Assembly (NCBI GenBank): GCA_002344125.1
Contig: DDTQ01000012.1
Location: 62,001-126,000 of the forward strand
Direction: 5' to 3'
Source: Ignavibacteria bacterium UBA2360
GTDB lineage: Bacteria; Bacteroidota; Ignavibacteria; Tepidaquicellales; OLB5
DNA: 64,000 nucleotides
Of this stretch, positions 8,145 through 17,001 are shown one piece after another (position 1 is the first letter of the stretch; each line of letters begins with the position of its first letter). A program made the translations under genes and the position numbers. A model generated the notes under the pieces. That model did not search any database and was not told the DNA's origin. It worked only from the letters and a program-made list of their open reading frames with translations.

Positions 8145-8696
8145 TTATTTGGTGTACTTATACATTAATATGCTATCTACGTATTTCCCATCGATGATCA
8201 TATCTTTGGGGCAGCATCCTTCTTTCTTGAACCCAAGCTTTTTGTATAGTGCGATTGCGTTTTTGTTTGTAGAAAATACAGCCAGCGAAATTTTCCGGTT
8301 TACAGGATTCGTTTTTCCCCAGTTAAGCATACTCTTAATCAGAAGACCCCCAATACCGACGGTGCGCCAATTTTTTTTCAGAAAAACCGAGAACAATCCT
8401 GTATGTTGCGTTCTTCTGGTATCCCAGTTATCAAATGAAATGAAACCGGCTATTTCATTTTTCGCTTCCGCAACCAGATATATCTTACCCGCTGCTTCTC
8501 TGAATCTTTTGATTCTTTTAGCCTCACTCTTTGCAGTCGAGCGGTATTCATCAGATTCATATAGTGTAAATGGACCTTCTTTGATAACACCTTTCATTAA
8601 CTTCACAACTTGTGACGCGTCTTTTGCAAGCGCCGTCCTGATGACAATCTTTTTCCCGTTTCTAAGCTTGTGCTCTTCCGGTGAAATTGTACTCAT
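8145..8696 (-). CDS. GNAT-family N-acetyltransferase
   Basis: The 183-residue protein has a GNAT fold: IVIRTALAKDASQVVKLM at the start, AGFISFD for strand 4, a degenerate acetyl-CoA loop in FLKKNWRTVGIGGLLIKSML (R-x-x-G-I-G-G), and the terminal motif NKNAIALYKKLGFKKEG. It probably acetylates an amine on a small molecule or protein. It starts at ATG 8696, 20 bp after the propeller protein gene, and ends just before the marR promoter palindromes. The substrate cannot be told. Confidence 0.85.
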   Translation of the reverse strand: MSTISPEEHKLRNGKKIVIRTALAKDASQVVKLMKGVIKEGPFTLYESDEYRSTAKSEAKRIKRFREAAGKIYLVAEAKNEIAGFISFDNWDTRRTQHTGLFSVFLKKNWRTVGIGGLLIKSMLNWGKTNPVNRKISLAVFSTNKNAIALYKKLGFKKEGCCPKDMIIDGKYVDSILMYKYTK

Positions 8697-8716
8697 AATA
8701 TTATTTATGTATTGTT

Positions 8717-10102
8717 TTATTTAAGAAGTATCATTTTGTTTGACTCATTAAAAACTTTCGTAACCCCTTCTCTGTAAGTTGCAGTTAGGTTATAAAAATA
8801 TACGCCGCTTGCGAAGCGGCTTCCATCAAAATTGATCTGCCTATTACCGCTTTGAACGTTACCATCGATCACTGTTGCGCAAAGTCTTCCGGCTGCGTCA
8901 TAGATACGCAATGTAACGTAACTGTCAAACTTCAGTGAATACTTAATTGTTGTTACTGGATTAAAAGGATTCGGAAAGTTTTGTCCAAGTGCAAAACTTT
9001 CGGCAATTGCAGGATTTTTTTCCTTTAAAGGAAAGTTAGTTTTAAAAACATAAAGGCCTGTGTTCCTGTCTGATGCTATTATTTTTTCTGAATTGAATAT
9101 ATAGGGTCCCCAGCAGCCTTCAAAAGTAAAACCGTCATTTTCAGGGAAAGTATCATAGTATGCAGCTTCTACGGGACCGAATGGATTGCTTATATCAATA
9201 ACTCTTAAACCTGCAGTATAATGAGCGGCAAACAGATATCTTCCGAAGAGCTCAACATTATGAATGATCGAAGTGGTAATACCGGGAGGCTGCCATTCGG
9301 CAATTTTAATAACATTATTAAGATTGGAAATATCCCATATCTTAAGAAGTCTTGGGTTGCCGCCAATTTCATCAGTCACAAAGGCATACTTCATGTTATC
9401 AGAAATTGCAATGTTATGCGGCCCCGGACTTGGAACATTTTCCCAATATCCAATTGTTGTTAAGTTGTCTTTATTCCTGGCATCAATAACCGTGATTCTG
9501 CCCGGTGGATTATAAATATTACATGCAAAAATAGTATCGTTAACTATTCGTGAATCGTGAACAACATACTCTTCCCACTCTCCGCGTTTTACAGGATTCA
9601 CCGGATCAATGCTGAGATCCAGAACAAATACACCGCCAATATTGTAATCACCCCCATGTATATATAAATAAGGCCCGCTTTGGGAAATTGTATGACCCAT
9701 TGTGAAATCACCCACAAAATAGGTGTTCACTAATCTTACGGAATCCGGCAGGTACTGAAGGTCTATTATCTGCAAACCGCTTGGAATACCATCGGCAACC
9801 ACATAGGCATAGTGACTGAAGACTTTCATTTCTCTGCAGCAGGAAGCCTGATCTAATCCGGGCAGGTAAGCAGCTTCGTAAATATTATTCGTGTCAGTAA
9901 TATCAATGAATGCCGTACCTTTGGCACAGCCGAGTATTGCGTACTCTCTGCCATTTGGGGCTGTATAGCCCCAGCAAGCGGAATACTCGCCATCAGCCCG
10001 ATGGTCATTCAGGTTTGCTAGTTTTCGCATGTTAGATGAATTCTGCGCAGCAAGCGGCAGCTGAGAGAGGACCAATGCCAGAATTAGATAAAATTTTAGC
10101 AA
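8717..10102 (-). CDS. Choice-of-anchor-B-type beta-propeller protein with type IX sorting domain
   Basis: This 461-residue exported protein has a signal peptide ending near LPLAAQ, then a propeller-like region of repeated 'Y..V.D...gl.iiDis' blades (ACWGYTAPNGREYAILGC, TAGLRVIDISNPFGPVE) resembling the choice-of-anchor B family. The last ~90 residues are a type IX secretion C-terminal domain: FALGQNFPNPFNPVTTIKYSL, then IYDAAGRL, ASGVYFYNL and NKMILLK. It should be secreted or attached to the cell surface. The start is TTG 10102 with an AGGA-like site upstream. No enzyme motif is visible; the ligand is unknown. Confidence 0.82.
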   Translation of the reverse strand: MLKFYLILALVLSQLPLAAQNSSNMRKLANLNDHRADGEYSACWGYTAPNGREYAILGCAKGTAFIDITDTNNIYEAAYLPGLDQASCCREMKVFSHYAYVVADGIPSGLQIIDLQYLPDSVRLVNTYFVGDFTMGHTISQSGPYLYIHGGDYNIGGVFVLDLSIDPVNPVKRGEWEEYVVHDSRIVNDTIFACNIYNPPGRITVIDARNKDNLTTIGYWENVPSPGPHNIAISDNMKYAFVTDEIGGNPRLLKIWDISNLNNVIKIAEWQPPGITTSIIHNVELFGRYLFAAHYTAGLRVIDISNPFGPVEAAYYDTFPENDGFTFEGCWGPYIFNSEKIIASDRNTGLYVFKTNFPLKEKNPAIAESFALGQNFPNPFNPVTTIKYSLKFDSYVTLRIYDAAGRLCATVIDGNVQSGNRQINFDGSRFASGVYFYNLTATYREGVTKVFNESNKMILLK

Positions 10103-10191
10103 TACGAATTTTCCTGTGATAATTTTATGTGATATTTTTAAGAAGAACTTAATATTATATTTAAGCAGTTTTTAAAAAATATACCGGCGCT

Positions 10192-10791
10192 ATGAAATAT
10201 AATCTATTTATCCTGTTATTAATTTCATTAAATTTAACACAAATTTATTCGCAATTAAAGGATAGTAAAAATCTTGATTCCGCGGCAGTAAGAAATGAGA
10301 GACTTTATCTGAATAATTGCGAAAATCTTGCCGGCCCGGTTATCGGGTACTCCTTAAAATCTGCAGTTATAACTTATGGCGTAAACTACGAGCGCGCTTT
10401 TGCACAAAATAATTCCGGAATTTTTACGGCGGGAGTTATGGGAAAATTCAATACTCATAAAGAAGAACTTTCAGGAAACCAGGGTGAACTTAAAACTCAG
10501 AATATTTTAATGGGATTGCAGGGTAACTTTCATCTGAATAAACTATCTTCACCAACTGTAATACCATTTATAGGTATATTATTAGGATACAATTATTCTA
10601 CCACTGAATATATATACATTAATAACATAAATAATTCATTGTTTCCGGATACCAAAAAACACTCATTTTACATATATGGTCAGGCAGGGATTCGGTTCTT
10701 TTTTTCAAAGAATGCTGCATTTTCATTCAGAGGTGGTACGGGTAATATAGATAAAGGCATAATTGAAGCCGGTATAGATCTTAAATTCTGA
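10192..10791 (+). CDS. Exported outer-membrane beta-barrel-like protein, unknown function
   Basis: The 199 residues start with a signal peptide (LFILLLISLNLTQIYSQ) and continue with alternating polar/aromatic strands such as GPVIGYSLKSAVITYGVNYERAF and HSFYIYGQAGIRFFF. The protein ends in an aromatic residue (DLKF), as outer-membrane barrels do. The size suggests an 8-strand barrel. It starts at ATG 10192 and is divergent from the type IX cargo gene on the other strand. No family can be named. Confidence 0.7.
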   Translation: MKYNLFILLLISLNLTQIYSQLKDSKNLDSAAVRNERLYLNNCENLAGPVIGYSLKSAVITYGVNYERAFAQNNSGIFTAGVMGKFNTHKEELSGNQGELKTQNILMGLQGNFHLNKLSSPTVIPFIGILLGYNYSTTEYIYINNINNSLFPDTKKHSFYIYGQAGIRFFFSKNAAFSFRGGTGNIDKGIIEAGIDLKF

Positions 10792-10883
10792 AAAACATCA
10801 AAACTTTGAATCCTGCAATTTTGTTTATATTGTACAATGAAATCCTGTAAAAAATAAAATTCCGGAAAATAAAACCGATTATC

Positions 10884-11624
10884 ATGAAAAAACTCACATT
10901 CAATACATTACTGTTAATACTTTTCCTTTCAGGCATAAGCTATTCACAAATTAGCATTAAACTTGGCCCCCAGTTGGGTTTGACATCACCAACCGTGGAT
11001 TACAGCGGAGACGTGAAAGATTTTTACGCCGGTACGAAGTACGGCTTGAGATCAGGGCTGCATTATGGTGTTATGGGCAAAGTCCAGCTCGGACCGCTCA
11101 ACGGAAGGCTTTCTATCAGTTACGCATCACTTGATAACAATGGAAATGCCAATCCTGAGCAGCCAAACAGCACCCTTGAAATTAAGCATAACGTATTCAT
11201 GTTTACACTTGGTACTGAATTCGGATTCGGGATCCCGTTTAGCCCGGTGAAACCCTATGCCGGAATAGATGTATTGTTTTCCACAATTAGCGGCACATAT
11301 AATTTTCAGGGAACTGCAGAAGTTTCTTCCGGTGAAAAAAGTATCAAATCTGCGGCAAGAACGGGATTAGGATTTTCTATTGGTACAGAGGTTGCTTTTG
11401 GAAGATCGTTTACACTGGACCTGAGTTTAAGATACAATTTGCTGAATCTTTTTGGAAAAAGCTATGATGGTGTAACAAATTCAAACGATAGAAATGACGC
11501 ATATACCAGCCTAAATGACGCTGAAGACCCAAATTACAGCGCAGGAAACTTGAAGCATCCAATTGGCAACAGCAGGACAATTGCAACGATACAAATTAAC
11601 GCCGGTTTACTTTTCGGATTCTAG
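10884..11624 (+). CDS. Outer-membrane beta-barrel domain protein
   Basis: This is a 246-residue protein with a clear signal peptide (TLLLILFLSGISYSQ) and barrel-like strands: ISIKLGPQLGLTSP, GRLSISYASL, FMFTLGTEFGFGIPFSPVKPYAGID and LDLSLRYNLLNLF, ending LLFGF with the typical C-terminal Phe. The G-x-P-x-x-P-Y-x-G segment is common in OmpW/OMP_b-brl type porin-like proteins of Bacteroidota. It lies 92 bp after the preceding barrel gene and 51 bp before the lipoprotein gene, so the three may form an envelope operon. Function unknown. Confidence 0.75.
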   Translation: MKKLTFNTLLLILFLSGISYSQISIKLGPQLGLTSPTVDYSGDVKDFYAGTKYGLRSGLHYGVMGKVQLGPLNGRLSISYASLDNNGNANPEQPNSTLEIKHNVFMFTLGTEFGFGIPFSPVKPYAGIDVLFSTISGTYNFQGTAEVSSGEKSIKSAARTGLGFSIGTEVAFGRSFTLDLSLRYNLLNLFGKSYDGVTNSNDRNDAYTSLNDAEDPNYSAGNLKHPIGNSRTIATIQINAGLLFGF

Positions 11625-11675
11625 AAAATTTTTGGTATATTCGTATAAACCAAAAATCTAAAATATAAATCCAAA

Positions 11676-12302
11676 ATGAAAAAACTGTACAAACCTATCA
11701 TAGGTACTTTCCTTGTGCTATTTGCATTTATGAATTTCGGCTGTTCAGGCGTAATGGATGCCATTACCAATGTTCAGCGTCTTCAGTTCAAACTGGATAA
11801 AGTTACAGGTATGAAAGTTGCAAATGTTTCACTTTCAAATTTTACTTCAATTTCCAGTATAGGAGTGATTGATGCTGCGAACCTGCTGGCTGCATTCACA
11901 CAAGGTAAATTGCCTGTTGAATTCACACTGAATGTACTCGCGAAAAATCCAAATGACGGCACCGGCGGTACCAAGCAATCAAGTGCAGTCATAGAAAATC
12001 TTGCGTGGCGTTTATTTATTGACAGTAAAGAGACTATAAATGGCAATGTTGGCAATATCAGTGTTCCTGGTGTGGGGCAATCAACAAACATCCCGATCTT
12101 GATGTCTTTTGACCTGCTTAAATTCTTTTCCAACGGTCAGTACAACGATCTTATTAATCTAGCGCTTGCATTAGGGGGTAAGAGCGGTTCTTCATCACGA
12201 GTTACGCTTAAAGTAAAGCCAACTGTCAGCACAATACTGGGTCCAATAACTTACCCAGGTGAATTTGATGTAGTTGATACGGAATTCCGCGGTGGTAATT
12301 AG
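11676..12302 (+). CDS. LEA14/WHy-like lipoprotein
   Basis: The 208 residues begin with a lipoprotein signal ending FMNFGC (Cys23). The body resembles the LEA type 2/WHy fold: FTLNVLAKNPNDG contains the conserved 'v.v.NPN' strand, followed by the paired strands AWRLFIDSKETINGNVGN and NIPILMSFDLLKFF. WHy proteins form an Ig-like barrel of unclear role. The protein should be anchored on the periplasmic side of a membrane. A strong terminator follows 22 bp after the stop, marking the operon end. Confidence 0.7.
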   Translation: MKKLYKPIIGTFLVLFAFMNFGCSGVMDAITNVQRLQFKLDKVTGMKVANVSLSNFTSISSIGVIDAANLLAAFTQGKLPVEFTLNVLAKNPNDGTGGTKQSSAVIENLAWRLFIDSKETINGNVGNISVPGVGQSTNIPILMSFDLLKFFSNGQYNDLINLALALGGKSGSSSRVTLKVKPTVSTILGPITYPGEFDVVDTEFRGGN

Positions 12303-12324
12303 ATCTTGTGCTAATTTTTTTTCG

Positions 12325-12357
12325 AAAAGCTCATATTGCAATATGAGCTTTTTTTAT
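12325..12357 (+). terminator. Rho-independent terminator after the LEA14-like gene
   Basis: Bases 12325-12352 form a perfect palindrome (arms AAAAGCTCATATTG / CAATATGAGCTTTT) that runs into a T-rich tract. It directly follows the lipoprotein gene. Confidence 0.9.
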
Positions 12358-12475
12358 TTCCTGGCGGAACCTCAATTGGAAATTTTCTATTATAATAATT
12401 AACATGCACTTCTTTGATTCCTTAACCGAAAAATTAATATTTTATATTGTACCAAATAATTAGAAAGGAAAACCT

Positions 12476-13729
12476 ATGAATAAATGGAAACCTAACAGAA
12501 CGGAGTTCTATGAATCGGCAGTTTCTATGGGTTTTTACGGCAGGGAAGATTCAGGATTAACGGGCAAGAAAGATAATGTAAGGAAATTCTGGGAAGATGT
12601 TTTTATGAAACTGGTAACAAGACCGTTTATCGAAAACAGACCTTATGATGATAAGAAACTAAGGATTCTTGATCTTGGCTCAGGAAGCGGGGAAGGTTTT
12701 GAACTTCTTACGCATATCCCGCCATCGAATCCTTCAAAAGGGATAACAAAAGACTTTGTACTGAAAAACTCTGATATAGAGCTATACCGCGGTATTGATA
12801 TAAGTCCCGCAATGATATCACAGGGGAAAGCAAACTACAGCGATTACGGTAATGTTTCATTTGAATACGGCAACCTTGAGGATGGTTTACCGCGGGAAGT
12901 AACAAAAGATAAACCCTACGATCTATATTTTTCTACTTATGGTTCGCTTTCACACCTGCACCCTGATTCAATGGAAAGATTAATGGAACAGATATTCAAA
13001 CATTCAAACAACGGCTCGGTTGTACTTTTTGATACACACGGCAAATATTCGCCTGCGTGGCCAAAGTACTGGGGAGAAGAAAAAATTCTGCTGCCTTATA
13101 CTATGGCCTATCTTGTACCCGGCGAAAAAAGACAGCAGGAAGATATAGAATGGTTTGACCTGTGTTACTGGGACCCTGAAGATCTGAAAAAGCTGCTGAA
13201 TAAAGCGGCGCAGCAAGCCGGAGTAAATATCAATATCCTGTATATGCTTGATAGAAGCATTTTCATCAGCAGACATATGGATACGGGTTTACTTAGTACA
13301 AAACCGATGCAGCTTAGGTACCAGGTAAGCAGACTGCTTGATCATGGTTATCGCGGAGAAGTGGCGCATCTGAAAGTGGATTTGGAACACCTTGACGCAT
13401 ATAAAGGTATCAATCCCAAAGTCTGGAACAGACTGACAGACTATAGTCACAAATGGAATAAGATCATATATCTGCTTGAAGCGTTAATGAACAGCGAGGA
13501 TAAGAAGGTGAAGGATTTCATTGAGAATACGAACATTGAGCTTATGGGTGATGATCTGAAGTTTATTACATGGCTGTACAGAAACGCGGACAGGTTCCCT
13601 GTGGTGGATTTTTGGGCAAGCTTGATTGGACCTCAAGTTGCGGTAATTTTGAGAAATATTGAAATGTCATACTCTGAAGGCGTTGGCTGCGGGCATGGGT
13701 TAATATGCGCACTTGAAGTAATCAAGTAA
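12476..13729 (+). CDS. Class I SAM-dependent methyltransferase, unknown substrate
   Basis: This 417-residue cytoplasmic protein has a SAM-binding core at about 60-190: motif I ILDLGSGSGEGFELL, an acidic strand-2 end in YRGIDISPAMI, and YGNLEDGLP before strand 4 (YDLYFSTYGSLSHL). The C-terminal ~200 residues form an extra helical domain not recognised here. The ATG at 12476 is preceded by AAAGGA at good spacing. It stands alone, between a terminator upstream and a hairpin downstream. The length is nearly double that of a minimal methyltransferase, so a specialised substrate is likely but unidentified. Confidence 0.8.
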   Translation: MNKWKPNRTEFYESAVSMGFYGREDSGLTGKKDNVRKFWEDVFMKLVTRPFIENRPYDDKKLRILDLGSGSGEGFELLTHIPPSNPSKGITKDFVLKNSDIELYRGIDISPAMISQGKANYSDYGNVSFEYGNLEDGLPREVTKDKPYDLYFSTYGSLSHLHPDSMERLMEQIFKHSNNGSVVLFDTHGKYSPAWPKYWGEEKILLPYTMAYLVPGEKRQQEDIEWFDLCYWDPEDLKKLLNKAAQQAGVNINILYMLDRSIFISRHMDTGLLSTKPMQLRYQVSRLLDHGYRGEVAHLKVDLEHLDAYKGINPKVWNRLTDYSHKWNKIIYLLEALMNSEDKKVKDFIENTNIELMGDDLKFITWLYRNADRFPVVDFWASLIGPQVAVILRNIEMSYSEGVGCGHGLICALEVIK

Positions 13730-13754
13730 TTGTTTAATTTCAATATTGAAGAAT

Positions 13755-13785
13755 AGCAAGCCCATCCATTGAGATGGGTTTTGCT
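13755..13785. terminator. Hairpin between convergent genes, weak terminator
   Basis: CCCATC at 13761-13766 pairs with GATGGG at 13773-13778, and AGCAA pairs with TTGCT outside, leaving a small bulge. It lies 26 bp after the methyltransferase stop and before the convergent aspartyl-protease stop. The lack of a clean T-run lowers confidence. Confidence 0.4.
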
Positions 13786-13856
13786 GTTGGCTCATGTACC
13801 ATTTCACAACAGGATAAAATTGATAACGGAATTGTGTTTCAAAAAGTAGGAACTGT

Positions 13857-15221
13857 TTAATTAAAGTGGATCAAATTATTTCTGAAATCGACTTCAATTG
13901 ACGCAAAACTTGCTAAGAACGATGTTCCAAGTAAACCACCATTTGATTCAAGTCCGTAATTTGCCAAAATGGAGCCATTGACAAAGTAAAACTCCGTGTC
14001 TTCCAGGTTGTGACGTGCGATTTTAATTTCGCTAACAACACCTTTTTTTGTTTTTACCGGATTGCTGTCCGCGCCATAAACAGTAATTCCATCGTTTACG
14101 GCAATCTTGTTTTCTGACGCGAAGATTTCAGAGAGAAAGCTAAGAGGTGAACCGGTATCAAGTAAAAATTTCAGTTCCTTATCATTATGCACTCCGTTTA
14201 AAAAAATATGACCATGTGATAAAGAGAACGGTACGGCTAATCCGTGTTTTCCTGCTGAATTTTTACTCAGTAGGCACTTCCCGTTTTTGTCATCCTTTGG
14301 AATTTCGAAGTATAAAAAATCTGCAAGCGCAAGAATATCCATTCCAATTATCGCCTCAATCTTCCTGCTTTTGCTGTTTGCTAGTCTGTCGAGAACATAA
14401 AAAGTCCTGCCAGTAAATTGAATACTGCCAATATTAACTTTCTGTATATCGCACGCTCTAAGATTATTTACCTTTCCTCCAAAGCCGCTCAGAGGAAGCT
14501 CAATACTTTTCTTTCCTTCCGCTGAAACTTCACTGGCATAAACATCGTACATGATCACTTCTTCAGATAGTGCCTCGGAAAGCAGAAATGAATTGGCAGC
14601 GCCCAGATCCACAATAGCGTTTACTTCTTTATTATTTATCATGATCTTAGTAAAATAATACCCGCCATCATATTCAATGTTGAATCCACCTTCAATCCTT
14701 CCTTCTTTTTTGACTGCTGTAATTTCTGTTGTGATAGAATAATCTCCTTCACTCATCGGGATTTGACCCTTAAACATATCAATTACCGGTGATTCATTAT
14801 CTTCGGTAATTTTATCATAGTTTTTGATGTTGAATACCTTTTTTTGGCTGGTACCGGTAATATTTACTCTTATATCATAGTCAGCAAGTTCAGATGCGGA
14901 TTTTGAAAGAAGTTCTTTTTGAGTACCATCCGGTTTTTGAACAGAAATTACAAGTAAACCCGATTTGTTTCGGGCTACTATGACGGATTTATCAGCAGCC
15001 TTTGATAAATCACCTGAAATACCTACTGATACTGGTATTACCAATGAAATGTTTTCTGAACCCCCGCCTCTTGGGAAAACCTGAACTTCATTTTCTGAAA
15101 GATCTATCTTTTCAATTTCAAGATCATTGTTCACAGATTTTATGAGGAAAACAGAAACTGTTTGCGTAAAGCAGCTTAAAGCTGTAAAGAAGAATATTAC
15201 TGCTGCGGTTATATTTTTCAT
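13857..15221 (-). CDS. Exported retropepsin-like aspartyl protease, two-lobed
   Basis: The 454-residue protein has a signal peptide (AAVIFFFTALSCFTQ). An N-terminal ~170-residue region of unknown type is followed by two aspartyl-protease-like lobes. Lobe 1 has AIVDLGAANSFLL with Asp205, where the family usually has D-T/S-G; lobe 2 has FLLDTGSPLSFLS with Asp355 and a normal DTGS. IIGMDIL and LLGTSFL are the paired hydrophobic-G strands of each lobe. It should act in the periplasm or at the surface, perhaps as an intramolecular two-lobe protease. It is 73 bp downstream of the anti-sigma-like gene, which suggests a link to that pathway. Protease activity is inferred. Confidence 0.75.
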   Translation of the reverse strand: MKNITAAVIFFFTALSCFTQTVSVFLIKSVNNDLEIEKIDLSENEVQVFPRGGGSENISLVIPVSVGISGDLSKAADKSVIVARNKSGLLVISVQKPDGTQKELLSKSASELADYDIRVNITGTSQKKVFNIKNYDKITEDNESPVIDMFKGQIPMSEGDYSITTEITAVKKEGRIEGGFNIEYDGGYYFTKIMINNKEVNAIVDLGAANSFLLSEALSEEVIMYDVYASEVSAEGKKSIELPLSGFGGKVNNLRACDIQKVNIGSIQFTGRTFYVLDRLANSKSRKIEAIIGMDILALADFLYFEIPKDDKNGKCLLSKNSAGKHGLAVPFSLSHGHIFLNGVHNDKELKFLLDTGSPLSFLSEIFASENKIAVNDGITVYGADSNPVKTKKGVVSEIKIARHNLEDTEFYFVNGSILANYGLESNGGLLGTSFLASFASIEVDFRNNLIHFN

Positions 15222-15239
15222 TTTTTTTTGTTTATAGTA

Positions 15240-15270
15240 AAGTCCGTTAAATATAGCTATTAACGGACTT
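15240..15270. promoter_or_regulatory. Perfect 11-bp stem hairpin before the aspartyl protease gene
   Basis: AAGTCCGTTAA (15240-15250) and TTAACGGACTT (15260-15270) pair perfectly around a 9-base loop. The hairpin lies in the 73-bp gap between the anti-sigma-like gene and the protease gene on the minus strand. On that strand no T-run follows it, so an attenuator, an mRNA-processing site or a protein-binding site is more likely than a simple terminator. Confidence 0.5.
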
Positions 15271-15294
15271 ATGTTTTTTAAAAATACGGTAAAA

Positions 15295-16296
15295 TTACTT
15301 CACTTCTTTTTCTTCTAAATCTACTTTAACCTTTACATCTTTGCCATTTCTTTCAATTATAATATCGCTGTCTTTCAGGTCATTTTTTCCAAGGTCTTTT
15401 CTTACCATTTCTCTGATCTCAGGATCTGATTTGCCTTCAAATTGTTTAGGATCGGCTTTCTGTGTTTTGAACCTGATATGTTCCTTACCATTATTATCTT
15501 CAATATTCATCTCGAAACTTTTCGGTTCTTTATTTACATCAATTTGACCCTCATTATCAAGCCTGATCTCGCGCCTGCCGTCAGGTCCGGTTGTGAATCT
15601 GAATTTCATATCAACACCCTGCTCCCTAAGTTTGGACTCAATTTCATTCTTCAATTCTTCATCATTCTTTCCTGTTGCGTCAACATCAATACTGAAAAAA
15701 TCATGCAGCGCAGCGGAATATAGCGGGCGTTTTATGTCATAATCCATTGGGGTAATTCTGATAGTAATTACATTGCCCAATTTTTCAAGTTCATTTGCGT
15801 AAGCAATAACCTCATCCTTGGTTGCGTTAGGCAGTATTACCCTATACAGCATTTGAACCTCACCATTATTGGTATTTTCATTTGCTGTAACCTGTGCATT
15901 TTTTATCCAGGGTAATTCATTCATCTTAGACTGGAAGTCGCCGTTATCCTTAGCAATGACAAGCGTTATCATCTTACCCGCTGATTCAGTTTGAGTAACA
16001 GGCATGTTACATGCGCCAATGATGACCGCAAATGCAACTATTGTATATACAAGGCGCAGCTTGCTGCCGAAGAAAAAATTTTTCATTTTGTGGAGCGTCC
16101 TTTCATTTGTTTGTGCTAATTTTTTATTGGTATGCAGGTTCACAGATGTTTTGTAAATCCAGCTTTCAATATCAGGAAATGTTGAATCGTAGTTTTCCTG
16201 TTTTAACTGATTAAAATGATGCTCCAATGTTCTGTTATTGTCTTTATTCAATTTACCGTTCTGGTCTGATCTCTGTGATGAGTTTGAGTGTTTCAT
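15295..16296 (-). CDS. Membrane anti-sigma-factor-like protein
   Basis: This is a 333-residue protein with a ~75-residue charged cytoplasmic N-terminus, a single membrane segment (LRLVYTIVAFAVIIGAC, about 80-97), and a large hydrophilic periplasmic part rich in Lys, Asp and Glu. That is the layout of a membrane anti-sigma factor. Its first 44 bases overlap the 3' end of the ECF sigma gene, the classic sigma/anti-sigma arrangement. No zinc-binding HxxxCxxC motif is visible, so it is not a ZAS-type protein. The periplasmic domain, with two LREQG / DLGKNDLKDSD-like helices, is of unknown type. Function is inferred from context. Confidence 0.65.
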   Translation of the reverse strand: MKHSNSSQRSDQNGKLNKDNNRTLEHHFNQLKQENYDSTFPDIESWIYKTSVNLHTNKKLAQTNERTLHKMKNFFFGSKLRLVYTIVAFAVIIGACNMPVTQTESAGKMITLVIAKDNGDFQSKMNELPWIKNAQVTANENTNNGEVQMLYRVILPNATKDEVIAYANELEKLGNVITIRITPMDYDIKRPLYSAALHDFFSIDVDATGKNDEELKNEIESKLREQGVDMKFRFTTGPDGRREIRLDNEGQIDVNKEPKSFEMNIEDNNGKEHIRFKTQKADPKQFEGKSDPEIREMVRKDLGKNDLKDSDIIIERNGKDVKVKVDLEEKEVK

Positions 16297-16864
16297 TTTC
16301 TAAATCTCCATTAAGTTCCCATGAGGATTCACCCATCCGGGAAAGCGAATTTTCTTCCTTTTCAATAATTTTCCGCAATTTTGCCCGGGCTCTGCTTAAC
16401 CTTGATTTAACCGCGGAAATACTTTTTTCACCCTGAATAGCTGTTATTTCTTCAATGGAAAAATTTCCCAGCTCGAAAAGCAGTAATGCAGAGCGTTCTT
16501 TTGCAGAAATTCCCGAAAGAGCTTTATCCAGCACAATTCTGTTCTCTGATTGTACTGACCGGTCAAAAATTTCAGGCATTGAATGAACACCTGAGCGTTC
16601 GGCATCAGTAGGCAGGAACTTCTTCCAGAAGTGTTTTCGGATTGAAGAATAAAATGTTGTAGTTATAATTTTAAAGAACCATGAACGAAATTTTGAATGA
16701 TCTCTCAGGCTGCCAAAGTTTTCCAGGGCAAGTAAAAAAGATTGCTGCAGCACGTCTTCCGCGTCATCGGGAGACCATGTGGCGCAAAGCGCCCTTGAAT
16801 ACTTCAGAGCATCATTATAATGCGGCTGTAAAAGTCCGCTGAATTTAGCTGAATCTATAGTCAT
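16253..16864 (-). CDS. ECF-type RNA polymerase sigma factor
   Basis: The 203-residue protein has sigma region 2 (SPDDAEDVLQQSFLLALENFGSL, then SWFFKIITTTFYSSIR for -10 recognition and melting) and region 4 (ISAKERSALLLFELGNFSIEEITAI, then AVKSRLSRARAKLRKII for -35 binding). This is the ECF/RpoE-like pattern. It starts at ATG 16864 and overlaps the anti-sigma-like gene. It likely directs a small regulon in response to an envelope signal, including its own operon by analogy with other ECF factors. Confidence 0.9.
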   Translation of the reverse strand: MTIDSAKFSGLLQPHYNDALKYSRALCATWSPDDAEDVLQQSFLLALENFGSLRDHSKFRSWFFKIITTTFYSSIRKHFWKKFLPTDAERSGVHSMPEIFDRSVQSENRIVLDKALSGISAKERSALLLFELGNFSIEEITAIQGEKSISAVKSRLSRARAKLRKIIEKEENSLSRMGESSWELNGDLENETLKLITEIRPER

Positions 16865-17001
16865 TAATGAAGTTTAGTATAAACCGGTTTACAGTAATAT
16901 GATGCCCTTGAACCGGAAAAAGTCGCACTGATATTTATTAGTTTAATTTACATAAAAATATGTTAATTTTGATCTTAAAATAATACTAATTTATAGCTAC
17001 T

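Noticed and set aside
8128..8724. Long plus-strand reading frame opposite the acetyltransferase gene
   Set aside because: It is antisense to a clear GNAT gene over its full length and has no family motif; codon use fits the minus strand.
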